Shown here: piece by piece, positions 11,110-21,862 of the stretch
How positions within the stretch are numbered: the first letter of the stretch is position 1
Layout of the letters: each line of letters starts with the position of its first letter
NCBI GenBank assembly: GCA_018466975.1
Contig: CM031561.1
Span: 744,001 to 808,000, forward strand
Reading direction: 5' to 3'
Length of the DNA: 64,000 nucleotides
From: Sparassis latifolia
Taxonomy: Eukaryota > Basidiomycota > Agaricomycetes > Polyporales > Sparassidaceae
Program-made: the position numbers and the translations under genes
The notes under the pieces: model-generated
Told to the model about the DNA's origin: nothing
Seen by the model: the letters and a program-made list of their open reading frames with translations, nothing else
Database searches by the model: none

Positions 11110-11118
11110 AGTGGAGGT

Positions 11119-14100
11119 TCAGAAGTGGTGAAGGTCTATGCGGGCGATTGCTGAGATACGACGCAGGCATCGTCGCCTTTTGTATTCCCCTAGTAGTCCC
11201 TCGGCATTTGTCAGATTCGCTTCGGGTTCCCATGAGTTCTCGGCAGAAGCATATCCTTTCCACTTGACCAGGTATTGGGTCCAACCGTATCTTTGTCGGT
11301 GGTTTAGGATTGCTTCAACTTCGTATTCCTCGTGCTCTTCAATAAGGTCAGGCGGTGGTCTCGTATCATTCGGGCCGTGGATCTCCATTTCTTTGTAAGG
11401 TGATAGAAGGCTGGCGTGGAATACAGGGTGGATTCTCCATCCTCGTGGTAGGGTCAGGCGGTAGTCCACGGGGCCTATTCGTTCTTCAATAATAAAGGGG
11501 CCTTCACGTTTCGGAGCCATCTTCCATGTCGGGTACCCGATGTTCAGGTTCTTTGTATCGAGCCAGACCTTCTGACCCTTTGTGAAGTGTGGTGAACCTT
11601 TTCTGATCTGTTCTGCCATATGCTGTCTTACTAGCTCGTGCATGGCTAGGGCCTCATCTCGAATCTTCTGGAGTTCAGATAACTGAGTTTTCACTGAGGG
11701 TACAATTTTCCTAGGGAGTACCAACAGGATTCCGCGTGGTTCGTATCCCATCATCATGCGGAATGGCGACATCTTCCGCGCTGAGTGTTCGCATGTGTTA
11801 TGGCAGAATTCGAGGTCCGGTAGTCGGTCTACCCATGACTTGGGGTTGTTACCGCAGTAGAGTCGGAGGTACACTTCTAGTTCTTGGTTAACGCGTTCCG
11901 TTTCTCCATCTGACTGGGGGTGGTAGGCTGTACTCATCGAGGACCTGATTCCTAGTATCCTGCATAGTTCTTGGAATACATGTGATGCGAATTGTGTTCC
12001 TCTATCGGAAATCAGTTTGTCTGGGAGTCCGAATCGGGAATAAACTTTTTCGTGGAAAAGTTTTGCCGTTTGATCCACCGTGACCATCTTCAAGCAAGGG
12101 CAAAGAATTACCCCCTTTGTAAGGTCATGGTCTACCACGACCATGAGAGAGTCAAAACCACGTGATACTGGTAGGTCTGTGATAAAGTCGACTGATGAAC
12201 AGGAAAATGGTAATGCGTTCGGGGTTGCTGGTATAGGCATTGGAAGAGATTTAGTGGGGTGCGTATTGATCTTCATCTGTTGGCACCCTGCACATCCTTC
12301 CACATAGGCGCACACTGCAGAGTAAAGTCCTGGCCACCAGAAATCACGTCGGACGAGTTCAAGGGTTTTGTAAGAACCTGGGTGTCCCATGGCTGGTGTG
12401 TCATGGTACAACTTGATAATATCACGTCGGAGAGGTTGTACTGGGGGTACATATACGCGTCCTCGGTATTGGACAAGCCCGTCGGTGATTTTACAATCAT
12501 CGAGGGCAGATTTCATTGGTGGTGGTCCTTTGTTCTGTAAGGCCTGAAGCACATCGTGAACAACTTGATCTTTAATCGAATGTGCACAAATGTCCTGGTA
12601 TAGTTGTGTCGATATCGAGTGTACGAACAATACTTCTGGGAGAAGGATACGATCTTCATTATCATGATCCCGGTCACCTTTTCCAAGCAACCGAGATAGG
12701 GTATCCAATTGTATCATTTGCGTTCCTGGAACGTGCACCAGTTGGAGTTCAAACTGTGATAAAAGGAGACTCCATCGTGCTTGGCGTCTATTTAGCTTCT
12801 GGGCCGTCCGGTAGTAGGTCAGGTTTATGTGATCGCTGCGTATTACTATTGGATGAGGAGAGCCATCAAGGTAATGGCGCCATTCTTCGAGGGCACGAAC
12901 GATTCCTAATAGTTCTCTGTCATAGATCTCGTAGTTCCGTTTGGCTGGATTAAACGATTTTGACAAATAGCCACATGGGTGGAGGTCTCCGTTGACGTCA
13001 GTTTGTCTTAACACCGCTCCTGTAGCCACAAGCGAGGCATCGGACTCGATGATAAAGGGTTTCGTCTTATCTGGCATGAGGAGCATGGGGGCAGAGACAA
13101 ACTTTGCTTTGAGCGTATCGAACACTTGTTGGCAGTTGGGGGTCCATTCCCATATCGGTTTCTTTGTCGTCATCGTGAGGTCTGTGAGCGGTCGTACTAT
13201 TTTGGAATAATGATCGATGAACTTCCTGTAGAAGTTCGCAAAACCAATGAATGCGCGGACGGCTTTCACCGTTGTTGGTTCTGACCAGTCCTGGATTCCT
13301 TTCAACTTGATCGGGTCCATTCCAATATGGTCCGGACGTATGATCATCCCAAGATATTCTACTTCTTGGGAGTCGAACGTGCATTTCTCCGGTTTGACGA
13401 ACAGATCATTTTGCTTGAGTCGTTCTAGGACTCGAAGCGTATGCTGTCGATGTTCTTCCATGTTATTCGAGAAGATAAGGATGTCGTCCATGTAGATGAT
13501 CATCCATCCTTCGTCGATCAGGTCCTTAAAGATTTCGTTCATCATTTTCTGAAACATTGCCGGGGAGTTGCAAAGTCCGAAAAACATCACTGTTGGTTCG
13601 TATAGTCCTCGATTTGTCTTGAACACTGCTTTCCACTGATCACCATCTTTGATCCGTACATTGTTATATCCAGATCGAAGGTCCATTTTTGTAAAATAGC
13701 GTGCTCCCTTGAGTTTGTCGAGGAGTTCTGTGATCAGAGGAAGTGGGTAGGCATTCTTGATCGTTCCTTCATTCAAGTATCGATAATCTTGGCAAGGCCT
13801 AAGGCTCCCATCCTTCTTTCCTACGAAGAAGAAAGGGGATGCCATTGGCGATATCAATGGTTGAATATATCCTTTTCGTGTATTCTCATCTAGGAATTCA
13901 TCGAGTGCCGTCTGCTCTTTAGGGGATAGGGGGTAGATCTTGCAGTCCTTTGGTACAAATTCTGGTTTTAAATCGATAGCATGGTCCCATGCCCGTGAGC
14001 TCGGGAACCGTTCTGCCACTTTCTTTTCGAAGACATCTTTGTACCCCATCAGGCAGGAGGGGATGAGCTCTTCGAGCTTCTTCTTCGCTCCTCCTGCCTT

Positions 14101-14556
14101 TTGGATTGCTTCTTGTACCAATTCCTGTGATTTTCCGCTAGCCTTGTAGAGCAGCGTGTCCATGCCAGTGTTACATAGCCAAGTGTTTTGTGCGATACTA
14201 AATTGCCCAGATCGCGTATCCCTCATTATCCGACCTATACAGGGTCCTGAGGTTGGTTTGTTACCACCTCGAGTTGGGCATTCAGGAGTCGCTGTATCGC
14301 CTTGTGGGTCAAAGATTGCCAGCACCGGTTTGCCTTGGATATATGAGATAAGCAATTCGCTGTCCTCCAGTTCGATCCTGTAATCGCGAATTCCTAGCTC
14401 TGGGTCTCCTGGTTTAACTCGATTTTCCAGATGTTCTGGATCGCTATTTTCCCAGGATCGTCCATTGTCATCGATTGGTCCGATATAGGGGGCATTTGCT
14501 GCCTTTTGTACCTTTGGTTCAGTATCTCGGACTGTTTCTACAGTGGGTTTTCTCAA
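11119..14556 (-). CDS. Gypsy pol: reverse transcriptase, RNase H, integrase, chromodomain
   Basis: A frame of 1145 codons. In order: RT ([14 protein letters not shown], active-site [10 protein letters not shown]), RNase H ([17 protein letters not shown]), the zinc-binding integrase head ([20 protein letters not shown], then CAGCQQMK), the DDE core ([31 protein letters not shown]), and a C-terminal chromodomain ([21 protein letters not shown]). The frame opens at a TTG that overlaps the protease stop, so the true product is probably a Gag-Pro-Pol fusion made by frameshift. The chromodomain is expected to direct insertion to particular chromatin. All catalytic motifs appear intact. Confidence 0.95.
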   Translation of the reverse strand: MRKPTVETVRDTEPKVQKAANAPYIGPIDDNGRSWENSDPEHLENRVKPGDPELGIRDYRIELEDSELLISYIQGKPVLAIFDPQGDTATPECPTRGGNKPTSGPCIGRIMRDTRSGQFSIAQNTWLCNTGMDTLLYKASGKSQELVQEAIQKAGGAKKKLEELIPSCLMGYKDVFEKKVAERFPSSRAWDHAIDLKPEFVPKDCKIYPLSPKEQTALDEFLDENTRKGYIQPLISPMASPFFFVGKKDGSLRPCQDYRYLNEGTIKNAYPLPLITELLDKLKGARYFTKMDLRSGYNNVRIKDGDQWKAVFKTNRGLYEPTVMFFGLCNSPAMFQKMMNEIFKDLIDEGWMIIYMDDILIFSNNMEEHRQHTLRVLERLKQNDLFVKPEKCTFDSQEVEYLGMIIRPDHIGMDPIKLKGIQDWSEPTTVKAVRAFIGFANFYRKFIDHYSKIVRPLTDLTMTTKKPIWEWTPNCQQVFDTLKAKFVSAPMLLMPDKTKPFIIESDASLVATGAVLRQTDVNGDLHPCGYLSKSFNPAKRNYEIYDRELLGIVRALEEWRHYLDGSPHPIVIRSDHINLTYYRTAQKLNRRQARWSLLLSQFELQLVHVPGTQMIQLDTLSRLLGKGDRDHDNEDRILLPEVLFVHSISTQLYQDICAHSIKDQVVHDVLQALQNKGPPPMKSALDDCKITDGLVQYRGRVYVPPVQPLRRDIIKLYHDTPAMGHPGSYKTLELVRRDFWWPGLYSAVCAYVEGCAGCQQMKINTHPTKSLPMPIPATPNALPFSCSSVDFITDLPVSRGFDSLMVVVDHDLTKGVILCPCLKMVTVDQTAKLFHEKVYSRFGLPDKLISDRGTQFASHVFQELCRILGIRSSMSTAYHPQSDGETERVNQELEVYLRLYCGNNPKSWVDRLPDLEFCHNTCEHSARKMSPFRMMMGYEPRGILLVLPRKIVPSVKTQLSELQKIRDEALAMHELVRQHMAEQIRKGSPHFTKGQKVWLDTKNLNIGYPTWKMAPKREGPFIIEERIGPVDYRLTLPRGWRIHPVFHASLLSPYKEMEIHGPNDTRPPPDLIEEHEEYEVEAILNHRQRYGWTQYLVKWKGYASAENSWEPEANLTNAEGLLGEYKRRRCLRRISAIARIDLHHF

Positions 14557-14971
14557 TCGTAATCCAGTTCGCCTGTTTCCCAGTTAATCCGGGGGTTCAT
14601 CGCCTGAAGCCAGGGTAACCCGAGGATAACCTCATCCTTCCCTAGGTTGGTAATGTAGTACTGGAATACTTTTTGTCTTCTTCCAGCCTTTGTACATTTC
14701 CATACGCAGTGCATTGCATATCCTAACTTGTTTGGAGTACCGTCAGCATTGAGAATCCTAATCAGTTTTGGGAGTCTCTCCTGGTGGTACTTCATTCGTT
14801 TGATGAATGATTTGTCCATAAACATTCCCCCAGCTCCTGAGTCCAATAGAGCGGAGATATCAGCGCTTTGACTCGGCACACCCAAAGTAATAGGAACATG
14901 TATCGATTTTCCCAGGAATTCGCATACAATTACATTAGGGTGGCGAGTCGGTAATGACGGTACTGACGCTG
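14553..14971 (-). CDS. Gypsy aspartic protease frame
   Basis: The retropepsin-like segment holds the active-site [15 protein letters not shown] and the hydrophobic [15 protein letters not shown]. It is open through and beyond the gag stop and ends with a TGA at 14553-14555, while pol continues in the -1 frame from the overlapping TTG. The three frames (gag, protease, pol) are therefore all different, implying two shifts or two disabling indels. No classical slippery heptamer was obvious. Confidence 0.8.
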
Positions 14972-15973
14972 TTACAGCCCGTCGGATCCAAAATCCGATC
15001 CTTCTAGTTTCCTGATCCAGTCGTTACGTTCCTTCTGCATTTTTCGTAATTCCTGAAGTAACTCGGAGACGTCGCTGTCGGAAATGGTCGTTCTCTTGAC
15101 CGATGTGGTGTCCTCTTCAATGTCTTCTATCTTCGAGGTTGAGGGTTCCCCTTTGGATTCCTTGACCTGTATCTCCTTGCGTGTTCCGGAAGTGTTTCCG
15201 GGGTTCTTCGGCTTCTTCTTAGGGCAATCGCGCGAATGATGTCCTTGTTGGTGGCATTCAAAGCAGAGTCCTCCTTTGATGTGCCTGTCACGTTCTTCTT
15301 GTGACATGCGGTCAACATCCATGACATTAGGGTCTCGTGTATAGACGGGTCCCTTCCTCTGTTGTTGCCCTTGCTTCTGCTGTTGTCCGCTAGGGCGATT
15401 GTTCTGGAATTTCATGTACATCTGCATTGACTTGGTTTGGTTGTCGATTTCAACCGCCTTCTTGTACCACCCTTCCATATCGGTGGGGAGTGGGTTGACA
15501 TTCATGATTCGCTCGAGAAGTCGACGGGATAGTCCAATTTTGAAGTAATGGAGGCGTGCTGGGTATTCCGTGATTTTGGCCTTTTTCATAAGTACCAGGA
15601 ACGAGTTAACGTAATCCTGTACTTCTCCCATCTGACGAAGGGATTCAAGGTCTTTCATCGCCGATCCCATGGGATCGGTCTCTTGGAATGCTTTATTGAA
15701 GTCGATGACCCATGCGTCGAAGGTTCCATAGTCCTTTAGCTTTCCTAGGTCGTCGGTGTGGTTATCGTACCACGTCTCAGCCCATGCTTCAGCTGTTCCT
15801 CCTCTCATGAAGGACATCGCGAATGCGATTTTCTTCTTGTTGCTATTGTAAATTTCGTCATTGATGTCGACATACGTCTGAACCCTTTGTAGGAATATCT
15901 TTGTTTTGCTCGTATCTCCCGAGAAGGGTTCAGGTTGGGAGAGTTTGAGTTCAGTTGGCTTTGGCATTTGCAT
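14972..15973 (-). CDS. Gypsy gag with CCHC knuckle
   Basis: A 333-aa frame. Capsid-like helical region (PEPFSGDTSKTKIFLQRV, AWVIDFNKAFQETDP, YPARLHYFKIGLSRRLLERI), a Gln-rich linker and one CCHC zinc knuckle (CFECHQQGHHSRDC). The chosen start is MQMPKPTELKL at 15973. The same frame stays open upstream to a TAG at 16493-16495, through a poly-Ala run encoded by (CTG)14 on the plus strand, but contains no ATG there. The native start may therefore have been lost or be non-AUG. Confidence 0.88.
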   Translation of the reverse strand: MQMPKPTELKLSQPEPFSGDTSKTKIFLQRVQTYVDINDEIYNSNKKKIAFAMSFMRGGTAEAWAETWYDNHTDDLGKLKDYGTFDAWVIDFNKAFQETDPMGSAMKDLESLRQMGEVQDYVNSFLVLMKKAKITEYPARLHYFKIGLSRRLLERIMNVNPLPTDMEGWYKKAVEIDNQTKSMQMYMKFQNNRPSGQQQKQGQQQRKGPVYTRDPNVMDVDRMSQEERDRHIKGGLCFECHQQGHHSRDCPKKKPKNPGNTSGTRKEIQVKESKGEPSTSKIEDIEEDTTSVKRTTISDSDVSELLQELRKMQKERNDWIRKLEGSDFGSDGL

Positions 15974-16099
15974 CGTGGGAGTTGGGTTCGAAATGATGTG
16001 TCTGTGGACTGGGATTGCAGAAAAGGCTGCTGCAGATATAAGCTGTGCGGGGATCGGTGCTGGGGCTGTTGCCTCTGCTTCTGATTCTGCTTCTGATTC

Positions 16100-16104
<5 letters not shown>

Positions 16105-16146
<42 letters not shown>
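16105..16146. repeat. (CTG)14 trinucleotide run in the gag leader
   Basis: An uninterrupted CTG microsatellite, flanked by CTGATT/CTGCTT variants. In the upstream-extended gag frame it reads as polyalanine. Confidence 0.9.
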
Positions 16147-16149
<3 letters not shown>

Positions 16150-16621
16150 CTGCTAGTGGATGTCCCGGGGTTATTTCGTCAACTCCTCGTTGTATTTCTG
16201 CTGGGTCGATTAGTCGGTCGACGTTTTGCCTTGCTGCAGTATATATCGCGAAGCGTTCTGCTTCGTTCGGATAGTCTCTGGTGAATTCTTCAAGAATTTT
16301 TCGGTAAGTTGCTTCGTCTGATGCAAGCCTCCAACCCAGTCTCCCTTCTCTGATAGTCGGGAGGGCTCTGAATTCTCTTGATGACGAGCCTCGGTGGATT
16401 GGATGTCCTACGTTTTCGTCCCACCTTATCGATGAAGGTCGAGGGCATGAAAATTCTTCTAGTCCTCGAAAATCCAGTGTGTCAATGTTTCTCTAACCTT
16501 TCCGCACCCCGGGTAACTTGCCCTGCTAGGTGTTTATCAGCTAAGGTTCATCGGGTCTCTGTAAATGTAGTTCTGCGCTGAACCTGAAAAGGTTGAGCGG
16601 TATCGGATAGTCTCGATCTTA

Positions 16622-17062
16622 TGTTACGCTGGGGCGTACCACTTGTCCGAGGTTCGTCAAGCAAGTACTAAGTCGTTCGACGACTAAGTAAATGCGAGTC
16701 AAGAATCGAGAGTCAAGAAGATCACACAAGGACTAGTGATAATCCCGTGTATTGAGAGGTAAAGTAACCAGATCGAGACTGGGGTTCCAGTCGACGATCT
16801 CAGCCTTATATACTAATAGTACATGCTGAGTAATACATGCCAGTAATGGCTGAGTCAGTGAGTACCCTCGCGGTGAGGGATGAGTCAGTGAGTACCCTCA
16901 CAGTGAGGGATGAGTCAGTACAGGTTCTAGACTATGGTGTCATGGTCTAGAGAGAGTCCAGATCAAGTCGAGAGATATCGAGACTCGAAGTCTCGGGTCA
17001 ATGCGTAATCGTACAATGTAATCGAAAGAAAAAAGATAGGTACTCAACGTACCATTGTAACA
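16622..17062 (-). repeat. Gypsy 5' LTR (relative to element)
   Basis: 441 bp, pairs with 9234-9674. Followed by TSD GTGCA at 17063-17067. No tRNA match was recognised in the bases just inside it (16621 downward), so the primer is unknown. Confidence 0.93.
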
Positions 17063-17067
17063 GTGCA

Positions 17068-17518
17068 CCCGGAGGCGCACCCCGCTGTCCCCGCCGTGAA
17101 CCACCCGATGGCACCCATGGACCTGAGCACGCTGCTGGCACACCCCCCTTCCTCACTGACCACACACCCTGCATCCGACGTCCACGATGGACTGCCACCA
17201 CCCTCCTGTGCCATCGAGCAGCCGACCTCGATGGCGCCAGCGGACCATGATGTAGCACCACGGCATCGCACCCAGGACACCCCTGAGGCAGCAGCACCTG
17301 TGTACGATGGTGCACAGTTGCTGCCTCACCCACCCTTGTCAACCTTGTCGACTCCCCTACTATCCGTTCCACCTCCGCGAACTCGAGGGCCCAACCCTCG
17401 ACTTTGCCACATCAACTGGCCCTGGCAGTGGGCCTGCCCACAGGACCCATGCCTCCCAAACCACTGCATGCAGTCTTCTCAGACACCCCCAGTTGTTGTC
17501 TATGGAACCGTAACCTGA
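17068..17518 (+). pseudogene. 3' part of the Pro/Ala/His-rich frame of the non-autonomous element
   Basis: It continues the frame interrupted at 9233 and stays open for about 150 codons (NHPMAPMDLSTLLAHPPSS, PLSTLSTPLLSVPPPR), ending with a TGA at about 17516. The composition is low complexity, with no recognised domain. Confidence 0.4.
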
Positions 17519-17682
17519 GGTGGATCCGATGGGTTTTTTCTGGAGCGGGAGGGAGTGTGTGCATCGCACATTTATTTTATGGTATACATTCTCTTTATTT
17601 CCCTTATACATAGTGCACTTTACTTTACCATATCCCCATCTATTCCCCTTCTCTTCCTTTCTTCTCCCCTGGGTTTGTTTCT

Positions 17683-17694
17683 GGTAGGGGAGGG
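17683..17694 (+). other. Polypurine tract of the non-autonomous element
   Basis: GGTAGGGGAGGG abuts the 3' LTR start at 17695, showing that the element lies on the plus strand like its copia host. Confidence 0.75.
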
Positions 17695-17873
17695 TGTAAT
17701 GGGTCGGTTCTGATGACCGTTACTCGTTATGGACTGCTTACTACTTACATAAGCAAGTTGCTTTTTATCCTTTACACTCACCATCTAGCTGTACTTACTC
17801 AGTCTTAGTTTACTCTGGCTATATATTGAGTCCACTACAGCCCTGGTGAGCCTAAGGATCTAGGCTCTTTACA
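17695..17873 (+). repeat. 3' LTR of the non-autonomous element
   Basis: 179 bp, followed by TSD GTCAC at 17874-17878. Confidence 0.92.
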
Positions 17874-19028
17874 GTCACCTGCCAAAAATCTGCGAAAGCA
17901 CAGATGGGATGATGATCCTGATCAACGTGAGGAAAGCGGGATGGACGCACCAAGCCAGCCCAGATGAACCAGAAGAAAGACAGTTCAGCATGATTACCGT
18001 CTAATGCATGACCCAGAGGCAGACGAAGATCTGGATAATGATCCAGATAAATCAAATGCCAAATTAGTCTATATTGCGATGAGCGCCCACGGAAATGTGG
18101 ATGTGGACAAGCCAAAGACGCTCAGTGATGCCAAGAGATCACTCAAGTGGCCCAAATGGGAACAGGCAGTCCAGACGGAACTCAATCAACTACAGAGTAT
18201 AGAGACTTGGGAGTTAGTGGAACCTCCCGAAGATCGAAAACCCGTAGGAAATAAATGGGTTCTAGTCAAGAAAACAAACAAAGAGGGTGAAATAATTAAA
18301 TACAAAGCCTGCCTGGTTGCGAAGGGATATTCTCAAATCCCAGGCATGGACTATACCGAGACGTTCGCGCCCGTAGTCTGCCTTGAAACCATTCGAGCTA
18401 TCCTCGGGCTAGCTGCAATCTTAGATTGGGAGATCAGACAGATGGACGTGAAAGGCGCCTATCTTAACGGAACTCTCAAAGAAGAAGTGTACATGCGGCA
18501 ACCCGAAGGATACAGTGATGGAACGTATCGCGTATGTAAATTAAAGAAAACCCTCTATGGGCTAAAGCAATCTGGCCGAGAATGGAATATCGTGCTGAAC
18601 CGCAAGTTACTAGACGCGGGATTCAAGCACCTATTCTCGGATCCATGTGCGTACATTCGGATCAAAGGTGATAAGATAGAAATTGTCACCGTTTGGGTAG
18701 ACGACCTATTAATATTCACCAATGATTGCGCACTAATAGACCAATTGAAGAGCGAACTCTGAAATATGTTCGAAGTTACTGACCTTGGCGAACCCCGGAA
18801 AATTGTGGGGATAGAAATTGAGAGAGACCGTTCAAAGCGGACAATCAAAATCTCTCAGACAAAATATATTGAGTCTATCCTACACAAGAATGGGCTTACG
18901 AACACCAACACGGTGTCACGCACCAAAAGTGTTTGGCTTGTGAACACGTAACCACTGGTGAAGCGCTCGATGAAGAAGTCACATGACTAAGACGGAACCC
19001 GAGAACATTTGGCTGAGTGTGTCACCTG

Positions 19029-19242
19029 ATGCTCACATTATGCTATTGGACGGGAAAAACTCGGAAAGTGCTTTCTCCCTACTTCTTCCTGCTCGCTTTA
19101 TGCTATTGGACACGGAGGTCCCAAGAGTTTTGTCTTCCCTGTTTCTCCCTGCTCACTTTATGCTATTGGACACGAAGGTCCTAAGACATTTTTCCTTCCT
19201 ACTTTCCCCTTTGATCACGTGATGCTCTTATTTTGCTATTGG
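19029..19242. repeat. 60-bp upstream repeats with CCAAT-type core
   Basis: TGCTATTGGAC occurs at 19041, 19101 and 19161, a 60-bp period, with a fourth diverged GCTATTGG at 19235. They lie 60-260 bp upstream of the TATA box of the solo LTR, an arrangement suited to activator binding. Confidence 0.8.
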
Positions 19243-19660
19243 CCAATCTGCCATGTAACACTACTGTGTAATGGTCACAACGGGTGACACCCGAGGGGTA
19301 TAAAAGGACCCCCGAGGTGCTCCGACCCACAGTCTTCTCTCCCCACTTGTAGCACCCTATAAGTGAAGTGTTCTCCCTTCGCTTGTAGCTTACCCTACAA
19401 AGTGATAAACTAAAAGAATAGGAGTTTGTTCCACTCCTCTCAGTAACATTGTTACTCGTAATCAAAAGGATCCCGACAAAGTCAGTTCAGTGCAGGCAGT
19501 GAGATGTTACGAACACAACTACTGCACTCTCGTATCGTTTTTGTTGGGTAGTCTAGCACACGGTTGCTAGATACTCAACCCATTCTCGGAAAGTTCTCGG
19601 ACAACACGTAGGAAAGTTATCGGCCAGGCACATCGTATTAGGACACATGCACTCGGTAAA

Positions 19661-19923
19661 GCCCTGCACACGGTTGTAGGCACTCGGATAGGAACACAGA
19701 AGACTCGGTAAGCCCTGCACACGGTTGTAGGCACACTGTTAAGAAGACAACGAAGAATCGGTAAGCCCTGCACACAGTTGTAGGCACACTGTTAAGAAGA
19801 CAACGAAGACTCGGTAAGCCCTGCACACAGTTGTAGGCACACTGTTAAGAAGACAACGAAGACTCGGTAAGCCCTGCACACAGTTGTAGGCACATGGATA
19901 AGAGAACACAGAAGACTCAGCAT
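19661..19923. repeat. 53-bp tandem repeat array in the solo LTR
   Basis: Copies begin GCCCTGCACAC at 19661, 19712, 19765, 19818 and 19871 (period 51-53 bp), with a weaker sixth near 19950. They lie downstream of the TATA box, so in the presumed transcribed R/U5 part. Confidence 0.88.
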
Positions 19924-20970
19924 CGTATAAGAAGACAGAATGCAAGCCCTTGCACATGGTTGCTAGGCATCCCCCTCTACATTCCCCCATCTGTATTGTA
20001 CAGACTACCATCCCGACTTCAGACAACAAATCACACGTATAGCTCAGGCGTCCCTAACCCATTATCATAAATTTGATATCACCGAACAACTGTGATAGCC
20101 CGGCGTACTTTCCCGTTTGCCACGCCCGGTGAACCACAGCGAAGTACCACTCACTTGACTGGGAGTCAAAAGCTCCTCCGGCCAAGGCCAGTGCGTACCC
20201 GAGTCGACAACGGTCAGGATGCCTCTTGATCCAAATACAGTGCTTGAAAAAGAAGAACCCGAAACTGATGACAAATGCGACCGAGACAACGGATATGCAT
20301 CGCTCGTCGGATCACTGATGTACGTGGCAATTGCCACGAGACCAGACATTGCTCACGCCATGCAACGGCTTAGCTCATTTACTGCCAATCCCGGAATGGC
20401 TCATTGGACTGCTGCTAAATGTGTCCTCCGCTATCTATCCGGAACGCGAGAACTTGGAATAATCTACGGGCCAATTGCAGATGTCAAGCCCGAAGATCAA
20501 TCCATATTTGTGGGCTACTCAGATGCAGACTATGCGAACGATATCCGAGATCGCAAATCAATCTCGGATATTTATTCAAATTAGAAAATGGCACGATCAC
20601 GTGGAGCTCAAAGAAGCAAACCACGGTCGCATCATCCACCACGGAAGCCGAATACATGGCATCTACTGAAGCGGCAAAATAAGCCATGTGGCTCGAACAC
20701 TATTCAAAGAAATAGGTTTCGAGCAACAAGATCCTACGATTTTATTCGAGGATAATACGGTGGCGATCTCAATCGCACGTGATCCCCAATTCCACGTGAA
20801 ATCAAAACATTTTGATGTAAAGCATCATTATGTGCGCGAGAAATTGAGAGATAAATATATTGATATCCATTACTGTCCCACGGAGGACATAATAGCGGAT
20901 ATCCTAACAAAGTCGCTCCCTAAGCCGAGGCACGAGAAGCTCACAAAGAAGCTCGGGATGCCCATCAGCT

Positions 20971-20980
20971 TGAGGGGGAG
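20971..20980 (+). other. copia polypurine tract
   Basis: TGAGGGGGAG lies immediately before the 3' LTR. Confidence 0.8.
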
Positions 20981-21219
20981 TGTTGGAAAGTAGCGCCCAA
21001 ATTTCTAAAGCTCCAGAAATTGGGGAGCACCCAAGGGCAGACAAGTCGAGGGCATGATTACAAAGAAAGACAAAGAAGGAAATTTGCTTATATAAAGTGG
21101 AGCGTCTAGAACTGTATATATACAGAAATCTATTTTAGGACGCGTAATCACGTGCCCCGACGCATCTTGACCCGCCATCACTACCTTCCTATTTGGGAAC
21201 TAAGGTGCGATTTCTAACA
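20981..21219 (+). repeat. copia 3' LTR
   Basis: 239 bp, pairs with 4762-5000. The right flank GTAAC differs from the left GTGAC by one transition. Confidence 0.93.
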
Positions 21220-21862
21220 GTAACGACGTGAGACCATGATCACTAAATCAAGTTCTAGACGCTCAGAGGATGAACAGTGACGTGATTGATGTTCCGTCGC
21301 AAGCCGGAAAGGTGGAGTACGAGCGGAATCAAGTCCGCGTGGGGTCTGAGATGCAACGAGGGAGAAGAGTCTATTCCAGAGGTATGAGGTGGGTGGCCCG
21401 AAAGCATAGCTAGGAAAATCTCTGTAGTCGCAATGATCGCTGGACAACGCGTCGGACTAAAATCGCACTGCCCTAAGGAGAACGCTAAAATGCAGAAACG
21501 CAAGACTGCCCAGAAAATGCACAAAATGCAAGACTGCCCAAAGACGCACTAACTGGATGGGATGGGAATGGGAAACGAGTCTTTTCGCAAGCGTACCTTC
21601 CGGGACGGTGGGTTCTCCTCCTCCCCTTTTTCCCTGCCATCATACTTAACTAGTTCTGACCTTTCCTGCCCTTCGGATACTGCCCGCATCTGCTTAACAA
21701 TCGCTCCGCTGAATCACTGCCCATCATGCCATATCTCGCAATCCCGTCCCCTCACGCTCCTACTCATTCCGAGGGACCTTCCATCACCGAACCCGCCCGA
21801 GTGCCTAATAAGGACCCGTCCGTCTCGGAGGCATCTCCCATCCTAAACTCAATCTCCCATCC
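21220..21862. other. Flank of the retroelement nest, no gene recognised
   Basis: Short, overlapping frames only. A Ser/Pro-rich frame near 21562-21846 has no recognisable motif. Confidence 0.4.

Larger units (their letters stand above)
9234..17062 (-). mobile_element. Ty3/Gypsy chromovirus with an extra 3' ORF
   Basis: The element is 7829 bp with 441-bp LTRs at 9234-9674 and 16622-17062 and a perfect 5-bp target duplication GTGCA (9229-9233, 17063-17067). It reads on the minus strand: gag, protease, RT-RNase H-integrase-chromodomain, then a fourth frame of unknown function. The chromodomain at the pol C-terminus marks it as a chromovirus. The LTRs differ at about eight positions (about 98% identity), younger than both elements it sits in. 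Gag, pol and ORF3 are open over their full length, so it may be recently active. Confidence 0.95.
7630..17873 (+). mobile_element. Non-autonomous LTR retrotransposon inserted in copia
   Basis: 179-bp LTRs (TGTAACGGGTCGG...CTCTTTACA) lie at 7630-7808 and 17695-17873. The 5-bp target duplication GTCAC sits at 7625-7629 and 17874-17878 and falls within the copia coding frame. A polypurine tract precedes the 3' LTR. Without the inner Gypsy (9234-17062) and its duplication, the element is about 2.4 kb. It has no recognisable protease, RT or integrase; only a proline/alanine/histidine-rich frame is present. The LTRs differ at about six positions (about 97% identity). It resembles the LARD/TRIM class, but the autonomous partner is unknown. 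Confidence 0.9.
18914..20209 (+). mobile_element. Solo-LTR-like insertion, 1296 bp
   Basis: A TG...CA bounded sequence flanked by ACGG on both sides (18910-18913, 20210-20213). Removing it restores the copia RT frame exactly. It has no coding capacity but looks like a promoter-bearing LTR: a TATAAAA at 19299-19305, three 60-bp repeats upstream with GCTATTGG (an inverted CCAAT box), and a 53-bp tandem repeat array downstream. A 4-bp duplication is short for an LTR element; a 5-bp reading (ACGGT) would shift the ends by one base. Confidence 0.75.
17874..20993 (+). pseudogene. copia reverse transcriptase and RNase H, interrupted
   Basis: It resumes copia pol after the insertion. RT motifs: NKWVLVKKTNKEGEI, YKACLVAKGYSQIPGMDY, ETFAPVVCLETIR, QMDVKGAYLNGTL, LYGLKQSGREW and the catalytic VWVDDLLIF. 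A TGA near 18762 splits the frame, probably a former Arg codon. At 18914-20209 a solo-LTR-like insert splits it again; removing it and one ACGG copy restores GLTNTNTVRMPLDPN in frame. RNase H follows ([57 protein letters not shown]). A TAA near 20680 and two single-base deletions complete the damage. Confidence 0.92.
4762..21219 (+). mobile_element. Ty1/copia LTR retrotransposon, degraded, host of the nested insertions
   Basis: The element is bounded by two 239-bp LTRs starting TGTTGGAAAG and ending in CTAACA. Flanking pentamers are GTGAC (left) and GTAAC (right), a near target duplication. Without the insertions at 7630-17873 and 18914-20209 it is about 4.9 kb, a normal copia length. The order is gag, protease, integrase, reverse transcriptase, RNase H, as expected for Ty1/copia. 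The copy is dead: in-frame stops lie at 6579, near 6672, near 18762 and near 20680, and two single-base deletions lie at about 20576 and 20693. The two LTRs differ at about nine positions, all transitions by eye (about 96% identity). Confidence 0.95.

Noticed and set aside
19661..19923. Direct repeats as a CRISPR array
   Set aside because: Units are contiguous without unique spacers, and the host is a eukaryote.
19567..20029. Minus-strand frames with repeated QGLPxLRCL peptides
   Set aside because: The peptide repeats simply follow the 53-bp DNA repeat of the solo LTR; frames are short and overlapping.
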